A stretch of DNA of 64,000 nucleotides from Cryptomeria japonica (lineage: Eukaryota > Streptophyta > Pinopsida > Cupressales > Cupressaceae): the NCBI RefSeq assembly GCF_030272615.1, contig NC_081414.1, positions 5,589,001-5,653,000 of the forward strand, written 5' to 3'. The translations under genes and the position numbers were made by a program. Of the stretch, positions 53,601-64,000 are shown piece by piece. The notes below the pieces were generated by a model that was given only the letters and a program-made list of their open reading frames with translations, made no database searches and was not told the origin of the DNA. The stretch's first letter is position 1, and every line of letters begins with the position of its first letter.

Positions 53601-55210
53601 CCCTCTACTTGGTCTCCTATGGACTGGATTTTGTAGGTGGTTCCATCCTTTTGGAAGGTATAAGCATTCTTCTCTCCATGGTGTATTGATTTTCTATCAA
53701 ACTACCATGGCCTACCTAGGAGTAGGTGGCAAGCATCCATGGGCAAGATATCACACAAGATTTTGTCCTTGTAGCCTCCTATAGTGAACTCTACCCAAGT
53801 TTGTTCATTTATAAGAACATGTTGCCCCTTGTTGAGCCATGTAACTCTATAGGGATCACTATGTGGTATTCTTGGTAAGTTGAGCTTACTCGCTGCTTCC
53901 TCTGACATTATGTTGTCTGTGGATCCTAAATCCACCACCACTCTACGTACCTTTCCCATGATCTTGCATTTTATTCTAAACAAGGATATCCTTTGGCTAG
54001 GTTCCTCCTTAATCGATTCTTTAATCAAGACTATTCTTATCATAAGGTTCTCTCCAACCTCTAAATCCAAACTCACTTTTGATGCTTTCATGTTTGTTGC
54101 ATCCTCTTGAGCATAATTTACTCCCCTCTCACCTCCTTGGGATGAAGAAGACTTCTTGGGACATCTATAGGTCGGGTGTCCAAGTTGATGGCAATTGTAG
54201 CACTTCATGGTGGCAAAATAGGACCCTCTTCCTGATCCACTAGACCTTCCTCTACTAGAGTTTCTAGATCCCCTTCCTCTATAGTTTCTCTTGCTATTGG
54301 AATCCCCACTTTGCTCAACCAACTTGGATTCCCCTTGGGATATTTGGTCTACACTTCTTCCACCAAAGCTACCTCTCTGACCTCTACCATCTCTTCCCCT
54401 ACCTCTGCCTCTGTTTCTTTGCTCTTGTTTCTTCTTGCTCTTTTCCTCCACTTTCAGTGCCAATTGATAGCACTTATGCATGGTATTAGGGCATAACAAA
54501 CTTAATTCCTATTGAACATTCCATCTCAAGCCATTCAAGTATCTGGCTACCTTGATGCTCTCATCCTCTACCACCTTGGATCTCAGACACAACTTCTGAA
54601 ATTCCTCCATGTAGCTACTCACATCCAAGTCTCTTTGTCTCCTCTTGTGCAACTAGATCTCATAATCTTTAGGGATGCATGCTTCTTTCACCTTGGCTAA
54701 CATGCCCTTCCAAGTAGCTATTGGGTTCTTACCCTCTTTTTGCCTCTCCTCTTGGATAAATTTCCACCAAGTCAAGGTTGCTCCTCTCAATCTAGACTTG
54801 GCCACCTTCACCTTTTGTGCCTCACTGATTCCATCACATTCAAAGTGATTCTCCAATCCCTCTATCCATTCCAGGACTACCTTAGGCTCCATTTTTCCAC
54901 AAAAAAGTGGCACTCCTTTTAGGGATTTTCCTCCTAAGGCTTTGATTGGTTTAAGGAAAGGTTCTTTAGGTAGAATAGGGTCTATTTCAGGTGTTCTATC
55001 CTCTTCTACAACTTCTTTACCCTTCCCTTCATTGACCTTAATTGTCACTTTCTTAGTTTTGTCTTCAACTGCGTCTAGTTTTCTCTCCAATTGTAATAAT
55101 CTTTCTTTGAGGAGCCTATTTTCTTCATCTTGATCTTCTACCTTCTTGGCTAACTCTGCATTGTTCACCATCCTTAGACTATTCTCTCCTACCGATTCAA
55201 TGTCTGTCAT
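50646..55210 (-). pseudogene. Gypsy-2 gag-pol, multiple stops
   Basis: In reading direction from ATG 55210: coiled coil (ELAKKVEDQDEENRLLKERL), gag core with GATLTWWKF, RG-rich stretch, intact zinc knuckle CYNCHQLGHPTYRC, protease (VVVDLGSTDNI, where the usual DSG or DTG is DLG), reverse transcriptase with YLDD in 52981-52799, RNase H (FTIECDASNIAVGAVL), integrase zinc site and core (HNECLSGHFGLNKT, CMVCQRAKG, VDFIVGFPKTK, SIVSDKDAKFIGHFW, HPQTDGQIEVVNRTL) and a chromodomain (YMDHLMKWKHLPASEATW). Stops lie at 54653, about 54507, 53702, 53309, 53003, 52191 and 51927, with a frameshift near 52795. The 50646 stop truncates the tail after WIPET. The integrase part (51920-50646) is one 424-codon frame. 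Confidence 0.9.
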
Positions 55211-55237
55211 GTACTGGCTTCTTCCCAAATCTTGGTT

Positions 55238-55249
55238 GCTCTGATACCA
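55238..55249 (-). other. Gypsy-2 primer binding site
   Basis: Minus strand TGGTATCAGAGC, three bases after the LTR end: the standard plant initiator-Met-type site, one base different from that of Gypsy-1. Confidence 0.9.
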
Positions 55250-55252
55250 CTA

Positions 55253-56825
55253 TGATGGGGACGTATACTCAAAGAGAGTCAATCCTTTAACAAAAGGCAG
55301 TCAAGTGTTGTCTCAGTGGGCTCACCTCATTATTCTCTGGTCTTATTCAGTCAAATAAGGCATCCAAACTCTCTATGAGTGCTCCCAATCAAGATGTGCT
55401 CACTGGTTGCTCAGACATGGTTGAGATTCACAAAGGTAAATCCAACCTTACACTATCAAACTCCTAACAAATGCTTGAAAAGGTTGTAGTAGGTGTTTAT
55501 GAGGTTTTCCAAGGCCAATCAACTGGTTTTGAGTTTGGGTTTGATCCATTTCCCCATTGCTCCTTCCTTTCCCTATTTTCTAGGCCTAGTAGCCCTAGAG
55601 CCCCAATTAGCCCTACCTAATCGGTTTTTGTGGATTTGTTCGCAATTTCCCCAAAGACCCCAACAAACTCATTGGTGATATAAGTACCATTTTGGAATTA
55701 CTTCAAGATTTATGAATTGAGAAATCTAAGTCTGACTGTACAGGTGCGAAACCCGAGAATGACTTGTTTTAAGGGGGTTTAGGCTCTTTTTTGGTCTTCT
55801 TTCAAGGGTTTGGTGTCTTCCCTGATCTTCCACACCTCCAAACTCTCACATATGCTCTTCCACACCCCACTTTCTCATGCAAAACACTTTGCAACTCCAA
55901 CCCTTCTCATCCCCGCAAGCATTTGCATAATTTCACTCATTTCCTAACCGGGCTATGACTTAGCTCGCCTAGGAAATGATGCTCATTGGCCTTTCAATGA
56001 CCTCCAAATGAAAATAAAGACTATGTAAACTGTACAAAGGTTCCATGGCTTGATTCCCAAGGGTTATTGAGAAGAACTCAAAGGACTTCAAGCTAGAACC
56101 ATGTTGGGGCCTCTCAAACCCTTACTCAGGCCAAGAGCTTTCAAAATTAAGAACTCAATTCAAACCTGCAAAAAAACTAACCAAAATGCTTCCTAAGAAC
56201 TACAAGAACATGTACAAAACAATGATCAAAGAACAAAAATGCAATCAATCCATGAAGTATGAACTACTGCTCTAATTCTTAGAAAACACAAGGTAAAAAC
56301 TTGAAAATGGTCTCCAAATTGTATTAAAAAATGCTCCAGGCGTTCACCAACCCCATTACATTCATGCTGAGGGAATTTATATGCCATTTTTGGCCTAAAT
56401 AAATCTCCATCGATTTCCTAACCAACCCTTTCATCAAAATTGCAAAAAGTTGCTCAACATTGCAAAAAGTTGTCTAACAACTTTGACAACTTTTGCCAAA
56501 AAGTGCATTTTTGCATTACATGCTTTGTTTCCTTTTCCAAACCATCTAGAATGACTAAAAATCACTACCTTAACATGTCCCAATGCCAAACAAGGCTTTT
56601 CAAGACATTTTACAACAAAATGCATGATTATGCCATTTTAGGCTTACAAGGGCTTACAAGTCAAAATTGAGCAAATGCATGGCCCTATGGACATCCAACC
56701 TATCAAATCATATCACAAACATATGAGGACCTATGAGAAGACTCTTATTCACCATCCAAAACTAAGCTATGAACAAACACACCAAAATGAAGAAATTGCA
56801 CTCAAAACTAGGTGCTGCTGCACCA
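55253..56825 (-). mobile_element. Gypsy-2 5' LTR
   Basis: On the minus strand it starts TGGTGCAGCAGCACC (56825) and ends CGTCCCCATCA (55253). It is colinear with 49003-50572. Confidence 0.95.
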
Positions 56826-56830
56826 CGTGG
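56826..56830. repeat. Gypsy-2 target duplication CGTGG, right
   Basis: Exact copy of 48998-49002. Confidence 0.9.
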
Positions 56831-57815
56831 GATAGTGGGATACACCAAAAGGCTTGAGTAACTTTACCACATAAGGATCAAAAGGCTTAAGGAGATGTAA
56901 TGCGGGCTAGTGAGGTGTAATAGGCATAGAGTTAAAAATAAAGATTTAAGTTCCCTGTGAGCTAGCGGGATGCGTTCAAATAGCAAGGTTAACCTTACCC
57001 CGCAAGGGTAAAAGTGCCTAATGAAATATGATGCGGGCTAGCAGGATAAGTGTAGAATGGGTACCTCATCACCCAATGAGCTAGGAAAAAGAGAATAATA
57101 ATTGCGCGAGCAAGTGGGATGAAGAGCAATAACAAAGAAAAAACAACCCTACTACCCTATGAAATGAGGACAAAGGAGATCATATCCTCGCGGGCTAGAA
57201 ATAAAGTCATCATAGTGCGGGTCAGCAGGATGAGGTGAGACAGTGAAGAAATGGTAACCTTGAAACCCCATGAGATAGATACGGAGAAGAAGATAATGCC
57301 ATGGGATAGTGGGACAGGGAAGATAAAGAGAAAACAAGTGACCTCGCCACCTCGCAATAACGAGAAAAGGGGAAAGGTGACCCTGTAGGGTAATAGAACA
57401 AGGGAAACAATGAAGGAATGGGTATCCCTGCTACCCCACAAGGATAAATGTAAGACATAATGGTGGCAAACATTTATGAAAGGTATGACTTTGGAACATA
57501 AGAGAAATAAAGGTGGCAAAGGAGGAATTTGTATGATGCCATGTCAACAGTCACAAAGGTCAGCGATGTAATCTTAGTCGTTTGTTCGTTGATCAATGGT
57601 TGAATTTGAATCTCAAGGCCACCAACTCGCCGAGCATGCATGTAGGAATTAATGGCAACTTCCCTGCAAACAATGAAATAATTTCTAAAGAGTAATTGCT
57701 TACCCTGCGTTCAAAGAGAAAGCATAGAGTGATTGAAGGCAATTCAAGGAAATTCAAAGTGATTTAGAGTGACACCAGAAGCTTCAGATTATGTCCAAGA
57801 GCTTTTAAAATCCAA

Positions 57816-57917
57816 GTAAGTGTTATTCAAACCTATGACTGTACATTTGTAAAATTAGGAAGTTGTGTAGGGTTTGTGCTTGTTGCAGAAGATAAATTCT
57901 TAAGCCTCTATGTGTAG
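57816..57917 (+). other. Possible leader intron of ORF-B
   Basis: Donor-like AA|GTAAGT at 57814-57821 and acceptor-like CTATGTGTAG ending at 57917; the ATG follows at 57920. The placement mirrors the candidate leader intron before ORF-A (acceptor GTCGTGTAG, ATG two bases later). Confidence 0.35.
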
Positions 57918-57919
57918 CA

Positions 57920-60900
57920 ATGAAATCCCCAATGAAAGAAACCAACCCCTCCATTGTTGAAAAGACCCCTAGGAGAGGGGAATCCTCCATTGTCCCAAAG
58001 ATTACCCATGCCACCCCCCTCACTATAATTCACCTAGCTCTCGCTATCTCAAAAGAACCAGTTGCTGAGCCAAACCCTCTTGTTGTTGAACAAACCCCTC
58101 CCAGCGGTAGATCAAGGCAACTTGCACAAGATAAATCCTCTAAGACAAAGAGGAAGAGGGCACCAAAAAGGGTCGCCACCCTAGTTTCTGAAGATGAACT
58201 ATATGTTGATGATCCCAATCCATCCCCTTAAGACAAAGCTCCACAACTGAAGAAGAGAAGGGCTCCCACCAAAAGGGTTGCGATTGCATCTTTTGCTCAG
58301 GCCCCACCTACTGTTGAGAACCCACAAATTGTTGAATTGGACCAACAAGAGGAGGCCCCAAAGACTAAAAGGAGCCCCTACCAAAAAGGTCGCATCTTCA
58401 TCCATTGAGAAAACCCCAATTGTAGGATAAAATCCTCCTTCTACTGAGAACCCTCCACCCACTCAACAAGAACAATATGCACAACCCTCTATTGAATCAA
58501 TCTTAGCCAAAAATGCTGAAGAATTGGCCAAGGATGTTGAGGAAAAATTAGAGGAATTGGAGATATGTCAGTGGCCTGCATCAGGACCTCTTGTAATTTT
58601 TTAAAGGGTCTATCATGCAAGAAGCATTTAAGAATGCCTTCTAAGATATGGGTTCCAAGTGTAGAGATGCCATAACCATAGAGAGGGGGTGGGACATTTT
58701 CTTCTATTTTTATGGAAACAGAGACAAGCCTACTCCTGTATCAAATCCTTGTAATCTTGGGCTAGCCAAGCTGGTTGTCCCTAATGTTTTTGTGGAACCA
58801 CTATTGATTAGGGATCTTGGCACACACTATCATCCAAAGAGCATGACAACAAGGATGTGGATTGGCACATTTTGGTTAATGTGGCCAAAGATTCCATAGT
58901 GTAATGTTTTGATCTGGATAGGAGTTCTCTTAAGATGATTGACCTAAAGAGATTGGGGACAAATTATGCCTTGAAGAAAGACTTATAGAGAACGGGAGAT
59001 CGCCCACTATAAGAAGAAGATGTATCAAGTGGGGAGAATTACATTTTGAAAATTAAAAACGATCCTATTAACCTGGTGACTTTTGAGTTCTATTTTGTGA
59101 AAACCTACTATGCCCTCTGCTAAGTTTTGGGAGAAGATTGTGGAAAATTGCATATGCCAATAGATTTTATGATGATGACACTAAAGATTCAACATCCTCA
59201 GTCCAATGACATATGATTTTCCCACATATATTCAGGACAAGATACATAAAGGATTGGTAAAAGAAAAGGATGAGAAGGTCCTATTGGACTTTAAATATTA
59301 TTCTTTATTGTGTCATTTTATTCTCTTCCAGAACTTAACAGATTGGAATGAAGCTTTGAAGGTGACTAAATTTGACCCTAATACATGCAACATATGGCTA
59401 GTCTAGACATGGAATCAGGTGTGGGACAAAGGGTCAAGATATTCAACTTATAGGTCATTCTTTGATCATTTTGTTGTAAAGGTCCTAGGAATGTGTGGCA
59501 TCTAGCTTCCAAGGCTCCCAAAAGACATCATAAAGCTCCTCAGGGTAAGGGATGCCAAGCCCAAAAATGTTTAGTTTCTAGAGGGTGCATTCACCCACAA
59601 TTTTGGTGATTTCTTCTTCTATTCTAACTATACAATAATTAGGGTGTATGGTTCCCTTAGCCACCCCATATTTTGCCACTAACTGTCTCTCGAAGGCTTG
59701 CTTTTATTGAATTCATGTGGCATCTTATGTGGATGGAGAAAAAGTTGACGGAGACGAAAAAGAAAGGGACACACCTTCCTAGACTAACAATATATGGAGA
59801 TTTTAGTGTGGGGAGTGAGACACTTGAAAAGGTGCAGGATTTCATGGTGGGCACCTATCGAATCCAAGTGGTAAAAGCTTGGGATTTTGATCCAAAAGGA
59901 TATATTAATGAGCCGAGAACACAAAAAGTGAAGGTAAAGGGCATCTCCCACCAACATGATGAGTATGAAGATCTAATAAGGAATTATGGCCCAAATGATG
60001 CTATCTAGAGAAGAAAGAAATGGGAGTACCTTAAAAAGCTAGAGAGAGAGAGAAGAGAAAAGGACCCTAATTTTTTAGGGATTTTGTCCAAATATTAAAA
60101 ATGATTTTGCAAGAATGCTAAATAAAATGAGAAATTTTGAGGCCATTGTCACCAATGAATTGGCACAGGCTAAGGCAGAGCAACCATCAGGAGGAGTTGA
60201 GGAGAGACCTATTTATGACTCCCCAACTATTTAGAAAATAAAGGGAGGGAATTTTTGTTAAGGGGTCTTCCCAAGATGCTCATTCCCATCAGGCTCCACA
60301 ATGGGTACCACAAGCTGTAGAAACAATTAGAAAGGTTGAAAGGGGAAGGCAACCATCTCTAATTTTTTTGAAGTCATAGATGAAGAAATGGATGTAAGTA
60401 TTCTGTGACCCTCTCCTCCAAGGGAGACCTTCAAAGATGATGAGGGTACATAGGTATTAATGAATATGGATAGAGCAATTATTCCTAGTGTTATCCTTGA
60501 GGATGAAGCTCAAGATGAAAGGATAATTGTTTCTCATTAGTTTTTGTCAGATGATAATTTTTTTCAAAACCCTTGAGTTCAAGGCCTTTTGGCTAAAGGA
60601 AAAATTGAAAAAAATGTCAGATCAAGAAATTAAAAATTTTGACAAAGAAAATGTCGAGTGTACACCACAGGAGGCAAGAGAAATGATTAAAAATAGCGGT
60701 ATGATGTTAATCCCTAGGTGGGACTTAGAGAAGTTTTTTGTATTAGACTAAGTGATGAGACAGAAAGACCTGATATATGATCAAGAATTTGGGAAGTAGG
60801 GGTCAGGATTCAATCCAACATTAAGGCATTTGCACTCTTGGTAAAGGCCCCCAACATAGACAAACCCATCGTATTACATGGTGCAGAGTAGAAAGTAGGG

Positions 60901-61853
60901 GATGCTATTGTCAGAACTCTTGTTGACACCACAGTTGTAGAGGCTACCACAATGGCATTCCGCGCCTCACATTTTGCAAAGATAATTGTTGAGGAGGAAG
61001 AGAAGAAACATGAGGAGCTTAAGAAAAATCATGTTGCTCTCAATGCTAGCCACAATGAATTATATATAGAAAATGTTAGATTGAAGAAAGAGATAGCAAC
61101 AAAAGATTCTACCTCCATGACAGGACCCATAATTGAATATTTGAAAAAGATGAAAGAAGAAGTACAGATAACATGTATCTAGAAATTAGGAGGTCCACAA
61201 TTTTGCAAATCACCAGTAAAATGTTAAATAAATTGACTGAGGTGCATGCCCCATATTCTTTTGTATTCTAGGTGTGCACCCAATTGGGTGATATTCTTTC
61301 ATTCTTCTAGTCACTAAGGGCTACAGGGTTTCCAAAAGCCACCATGTTGAAGGAGCTCCTCCTAGCAGTGAAAAATGTACCTTCTGCACCTCAGATTATG
61401 GGGGTGACATGGAGAAATTATAACACGATGATAAAGGAGCTTCCCCACATGGAGAGTGAAGATAGATTGTTGAGGGAAAAGATGGCATCCTTTGGGGGTC
61501 TTCAAAAGTGGGAGACCCCTAATATTTTGACTAAGGATAAGCAAATCAAGGATTTGGATAGGTGGAGGTTGGAGTTTGAGGAATCAATCAATACAGTTTA
61601 TAATTCATTAGTAAAAGGGGACCCTGCCCAAAAGGAAAATTATCATTTAATTATCAATAAAATTCTTGAAATTGGTTCCTTGTACCATGCATTCATTATA
61701 GAGGTTGCCACTGTACTTGCAAATAAAACAAAAGAGGTTATTAGCAAGTTGCAAAGTTTGAGAGCTTTCACTTGGCCCACCACAGATGAAATAGACAATT
61801 GGCACAAGCACTATTACTCGCTTGAAGAGGAGCAACCAGAGGAAGGAGATTAG
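57920..61853 (+). pseudogene. ORF-B: large decayed protein of unknown function
   Basis: A series of frames along one strand looks like a single former ORF of about 1300 codons. It opens MKSPMKETNPSIVEKTPRRG, with repeated Pro/Val/Glu and KRKRAPKRVA-type basic segments (57920-58380). Next comes a globular part (GWDIFFYFYGNRDKPTPVSN at 58690, YDFPTYIQDKIHKGLVKEKD at 59210, WDFDPKGYINEP at 59880). An acidic/lysine-rich linker follows, then a helical C-terminus (RWRLEFEESINTVYNSLVKG and WPTTDEIDNWHKHYYSLEEE, ending at 61853). At least six frame changes and many stops occur. I recognise no family, and no enzyme motif or zinc knuckle is seen. It does not align obviously with ORF-A, though the overall plan is similar. 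Confidence 0.6.
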
Positions 61854-62107
61854 TCATTATTTTTGCCTTTTTGTGTTTGCCACATTCTTTCTATTGGTTT
61901 CCATTTTTGTAGGTGTCTTAGTGAGTACAAAATTAGCGCATACCTGACTTAGTCCCATGCCGCCTTTAGCACCAACTTTCAAATTTTGAGAATGACAGAA
62001 GAAGAGGAACGAAGGAATGCCAACCCACTCCTTCCAGGCCTGTTGCACCATTTATAAGAATAAGTTATTGCAGCTACCTTTAGCCCCTCTTCCTAGGGGG
62101 GTTTTTT
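61854..62107 (+). other. 3' flank of ORF-B with purine-rich tract
   Basis: Non-coding. CCTAGGGGGG at 62092-62101 could be the polypurine tract of element B, just before a TG at 62108. Confidence 0.35.
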
Positions 62108-62211
62108 GAATGTACTTGTAAAAGATGCCTTTTGGCATATTCTATTGTAATTAGCAATCATTTTTTGACAAGTATCTTACTCGGCCTAAAGCTTTCTTTG
62201 CTCCCTTGTCT

Positions 62212-62219
62212 TATAAAAG
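62212..62219 (+). promoter_or_regulatory. TATA box downstream of ORF-B
   Basis: TATAAAAG in a GC-poor region about 105 bp after the purine-rich tract. If the tract is real, this is the promoter of a 3' LTR starting at about 62108. No second copy of that LTR was found on the left. Confidence 0.4.
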
Positions 62220-62638
62220 GGATATTATGGCCAGTAAGAGAGTATTCTATTTTTTTTTTAGATGCAGAATGTATTAGGAGACAGTATAAAGATAATACAA
62301 CCAGAACATTTCCTTTCTACGGATATTGTAAACTTATGTCATTTTGTATCAGTTTCTTAAAATATTAATGAAGAAGAAGCATTTACAGATTGTCCCATTT
62401 TTATGTGTGCAGATTGTATGAATTTTTGTGTTAATGGCACATTAATTTGTCTTCTTGAATCAGGAATGTGTGGTCTTGATAGGGGGTCTCTTTTAAGGAA
62501 AGGGTTAAATTCTATTTCAAGATCACTACAATGTGTGCACAGTGAAATGTGTTACAATTTTACATGGTTCTAATAAAGATAGTATGCAAGTAATGACATG
62601 TTTGGATGTAAAATTATCAGATTTTCACAATCCATAAG

Positions 62639-62727
62639 AATATCTAAGCTGCTTCTAGATATGATTGTGTGACTTTTTTTTTATGCAAAACAAGTCACAC
62701 AATCATATCTAGAAGCAACTCAGATAT
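62639..62727. repeat. Long near-perfect hairpin
   Basis: Arms 62639-62675 and 62692-62727 (about 36 bp) pair around a 16-nt loop. The inner 26 bp (starting GCTTCTAGATATGATTGTGT on the left arm) match perfectly, with a few mismatches outside. TGTTTGGATGT occurs on both sides as a direct repeat. It may be a tiny MITE or a small-RNA precursor; the sequence alone does not decide. Confidence 0.8.
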
Positions 62728-64000
62728 GTTTGGATGTGATGAAATGATGATACTTTGCAGTAAGCTATAATTTCTTTATAGGTTTGACTCTATTCACCAT
62801 AGGATAAGCACTGGTCTCACCTTCTTAAATCATCTCAGAATCATGTATTATCCAATATCTTTTCATATATATTATTAGGAGTAGTAGTAGGAATAGTAAT
62901 AGATTAAAATTGGTATCGATAGCTTAGTGAAAGTGTAAAACCAGGATTGCAACCAAAGTTTAGAGTTTATTAGCTTTCCTTGGTATATTTTCATTGGGAA
63001 ATCTGCTTAAACAACATTGTCCATGTGTACATTAGAAAATTTTGTTAAGGCATTGTTGAGGTATACCCGCCTTGGTCTTGCAAAGCCAAAAGTATAGGAG
63101 ATTTCAATCTTGTGACTAAATCTTGTTTGTTGGCTAAATCCAACCTTGAACTTGTTGATAAGAAAGTGGCTAAATCTTTAGGGTTTGGGGGTTTGTTGAT
63201 TTGGGAACCAACACCATGCCAACTTCAAGTGCAACCTTGCAAAATTATGAAGCTCCAAGCAAAAGATTAAAAGTCAAAACCAAAGAGAACCAACAAAACC
63301 ACTATCAAATTTCCATCTATAGAATCAGGAAAAATATCATGACATCATGATCTATCATAAAGAACATATCATGGTCTCAAGAGAACCTATTTCATTCCAG
63401 CACTATAATCTAAAATTTATTGGATATTGTTGAGAAGTTTGTTGGAATGATGTTTTGTCATTGATGTCAACATATTCTTCTGTGTATTTCAGTGTTGCAG
63501 TAAGATTAGATGAGTTGTTTTGGTCAGTGTGTTGCAGTTGTGTTGTTGTGGTTTAATGGGTTTTGAGATACTTATCTCTAGTTGATTTAGTAGAAGTTTC
63601 AATGGTCTGCATTATGTTTTGATCGAGTTGTGTGATCTGGTATTAAGGTTGTTATTCAGTATTTCATGTTATTCGATATTCTGGTTGGTGCTCCGCATGC
63701 TTGAGAATTTCTATATCTTGGTTTGTGGATTTGGTTGTGATTGGGACGTTCAGGTGTGTCATCAATTCATATGGTTCATGATTTGGAAGTCTGCAAGTGA
63801 ATCTTTCAGTTTGATAGTTAGTTGAGTCGATGTTCTTGAGGTTTTGTATAATGATGATGAAGATTCTAGTAAGATGTGATGTTGCAGTTGTTGTTGTGGT
63901 AATTCACATTGCTTGTGGATGTTTCTAGATCATGTTATATATATTTTGTTGGTCTGCATTGATCGTTGTGCATGATATTGGTCATTTTCTTGATTCGGTG
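62728..64000. other. Non-coding stretch to window end, no gene seen
   Basis: AT-rich, with T/G-rich plus strand after 63430 (many TTGTTG and GTTGTGG words). No recognisable protein or RNA motif. Confidence 0.5.

Larger units (their letters stand above)
49003..56825 (-). mobile_element. Gypsy-2: Ty3/gypsy chromovirus, minus strand, 7.8 kb
   Basis: Complete but decayed element: LTRs 49003-50572 and 55253-56825 (1570 and 1573 bp), primer site, gag-pol remnant, purine tract, target duplication CGTGG. Protein and LTR tips are closely related to Gypsy-1, but the LTRs are about 760 bp shorter and largely different inside. LTR divergence (several percent in the stretch compared) and the number of stops indicate an older insertion than Gypsy-1. 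The two elements converge, with their 3' LTRs 1.4 kb apart. Confidence 0.95.
48845..57440 (+). repeat. GCGGGCTAGCGGGATG-type motif array of element B, split by Gypsy-2
   Basis: Degenerate copies of GCGGGCTAGCGGGAT occur at about 48853 and 48929 and, right of Gypsy-2, near 56829, 56906, 56961, 57037, 57080, 57110, 57194, 57221, 57273 and 57305. They alternate with a second motif of the type ACCTTACCCCGCAAGGGTAAA. Spacing is irregular (27-84 bp), unlike the array of element A1. The Gypsy-2 insertion site lies inside one motif copy. Confidence 0.65.

Noticed and set aside
57152..57519. Minus-strand ORFs of 60-120 codons opposite the element B array
   Set aside because: Overlapping frames over a degenerate tandem motif, rich in S, L, F and P with no domain; shadow of the repeat.

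Overview
The window reads as intergenic, transposon-packed nuclear DNA from a seed plant with a large genome. The evidence is plant-type LTR retrotransposons of the Ty3/gypsy (chromovirus) and Copia types, an initiator-Met-tRNA-like primer site, a hAT DNA transposon with 8-bp target duplications, an L1-type RNase H relic and a possible tRNA-derived SINE. A conifer is plausible from the long LTRs and the density of old nested insertions, but that is inference; no host gene with a recognisable function is visible.

Layout. 1-761 is a truncated minus-strand LTR of a family called A here. 762-4511 holds a minus-strand LTR-like promoter with a short tandem motif, an RNase H pseudogene and AT microsatellites. 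4512-11831 (element A1) contains an unusually regular 166-bp tandem array with a hairpin-forming core, a TATA box, a possible leader intron, an intact 1070-codon ORF of unknown function (ORF-A) and a family-A LTR-like 3' end. 12115-12714 is a second unknown ORF or exon. 13271-25125 is a decayed second copy of ORF-A plus its LTR (A2), split at 13500-21416 by a 7.9-kb hAT element that is a giant inverted duplication of its own transposase half and is bounded by perfect 8-bp duplications (ATTATGGG). 25126-34429 is mostly non-coding: one orphan candidate exon, a SINE candidate, a palindromic MITE-like block and a Copia-like LTR.

34430-48370 is a minus-strand Copia-type LTR and internal fragment interrupted by Gypsy-1 (36347-47597, plus strand, target duplication CTGTA). 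The 5' LTR of Gypsy-1 itself carries a 1954-bp solo LTR (37433-39386, target duplication CTCTC); removing that insert makes the two Gypsy-1 LTRs agree to within 2 bp in length. Gypsy-2 (49003-56825, minus strand, target duplication CGTGG) is a related chromovirus that landed in the motif-repeat leader of a second large unknown coding unit, element B (array pieces 48845-57440, decayed ORF 57920-61853). 62639-62727 is a long near-perfect hairpin; the rest to 64000 shows no gene.

How the parts relate. Only ORF-A is open over a long length. Both chromovirus gag-pol regions, both hAT transposase arms, A2 and ORF-B carry stops and frameshifts. The most unusual theme is that two unrelated-looking, large, non-pol ORFs (A and B) share one architecture: motif-repeat array, a possible short leader intron ending just before the ATG, one long ORF with a basic or low-complexity linker and a helical C-terminus, then a 3' region with its own TATA box. 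They look like non-autonomous or gag-only LTR-like elements, but ORF-A does not resemble a standard gag.
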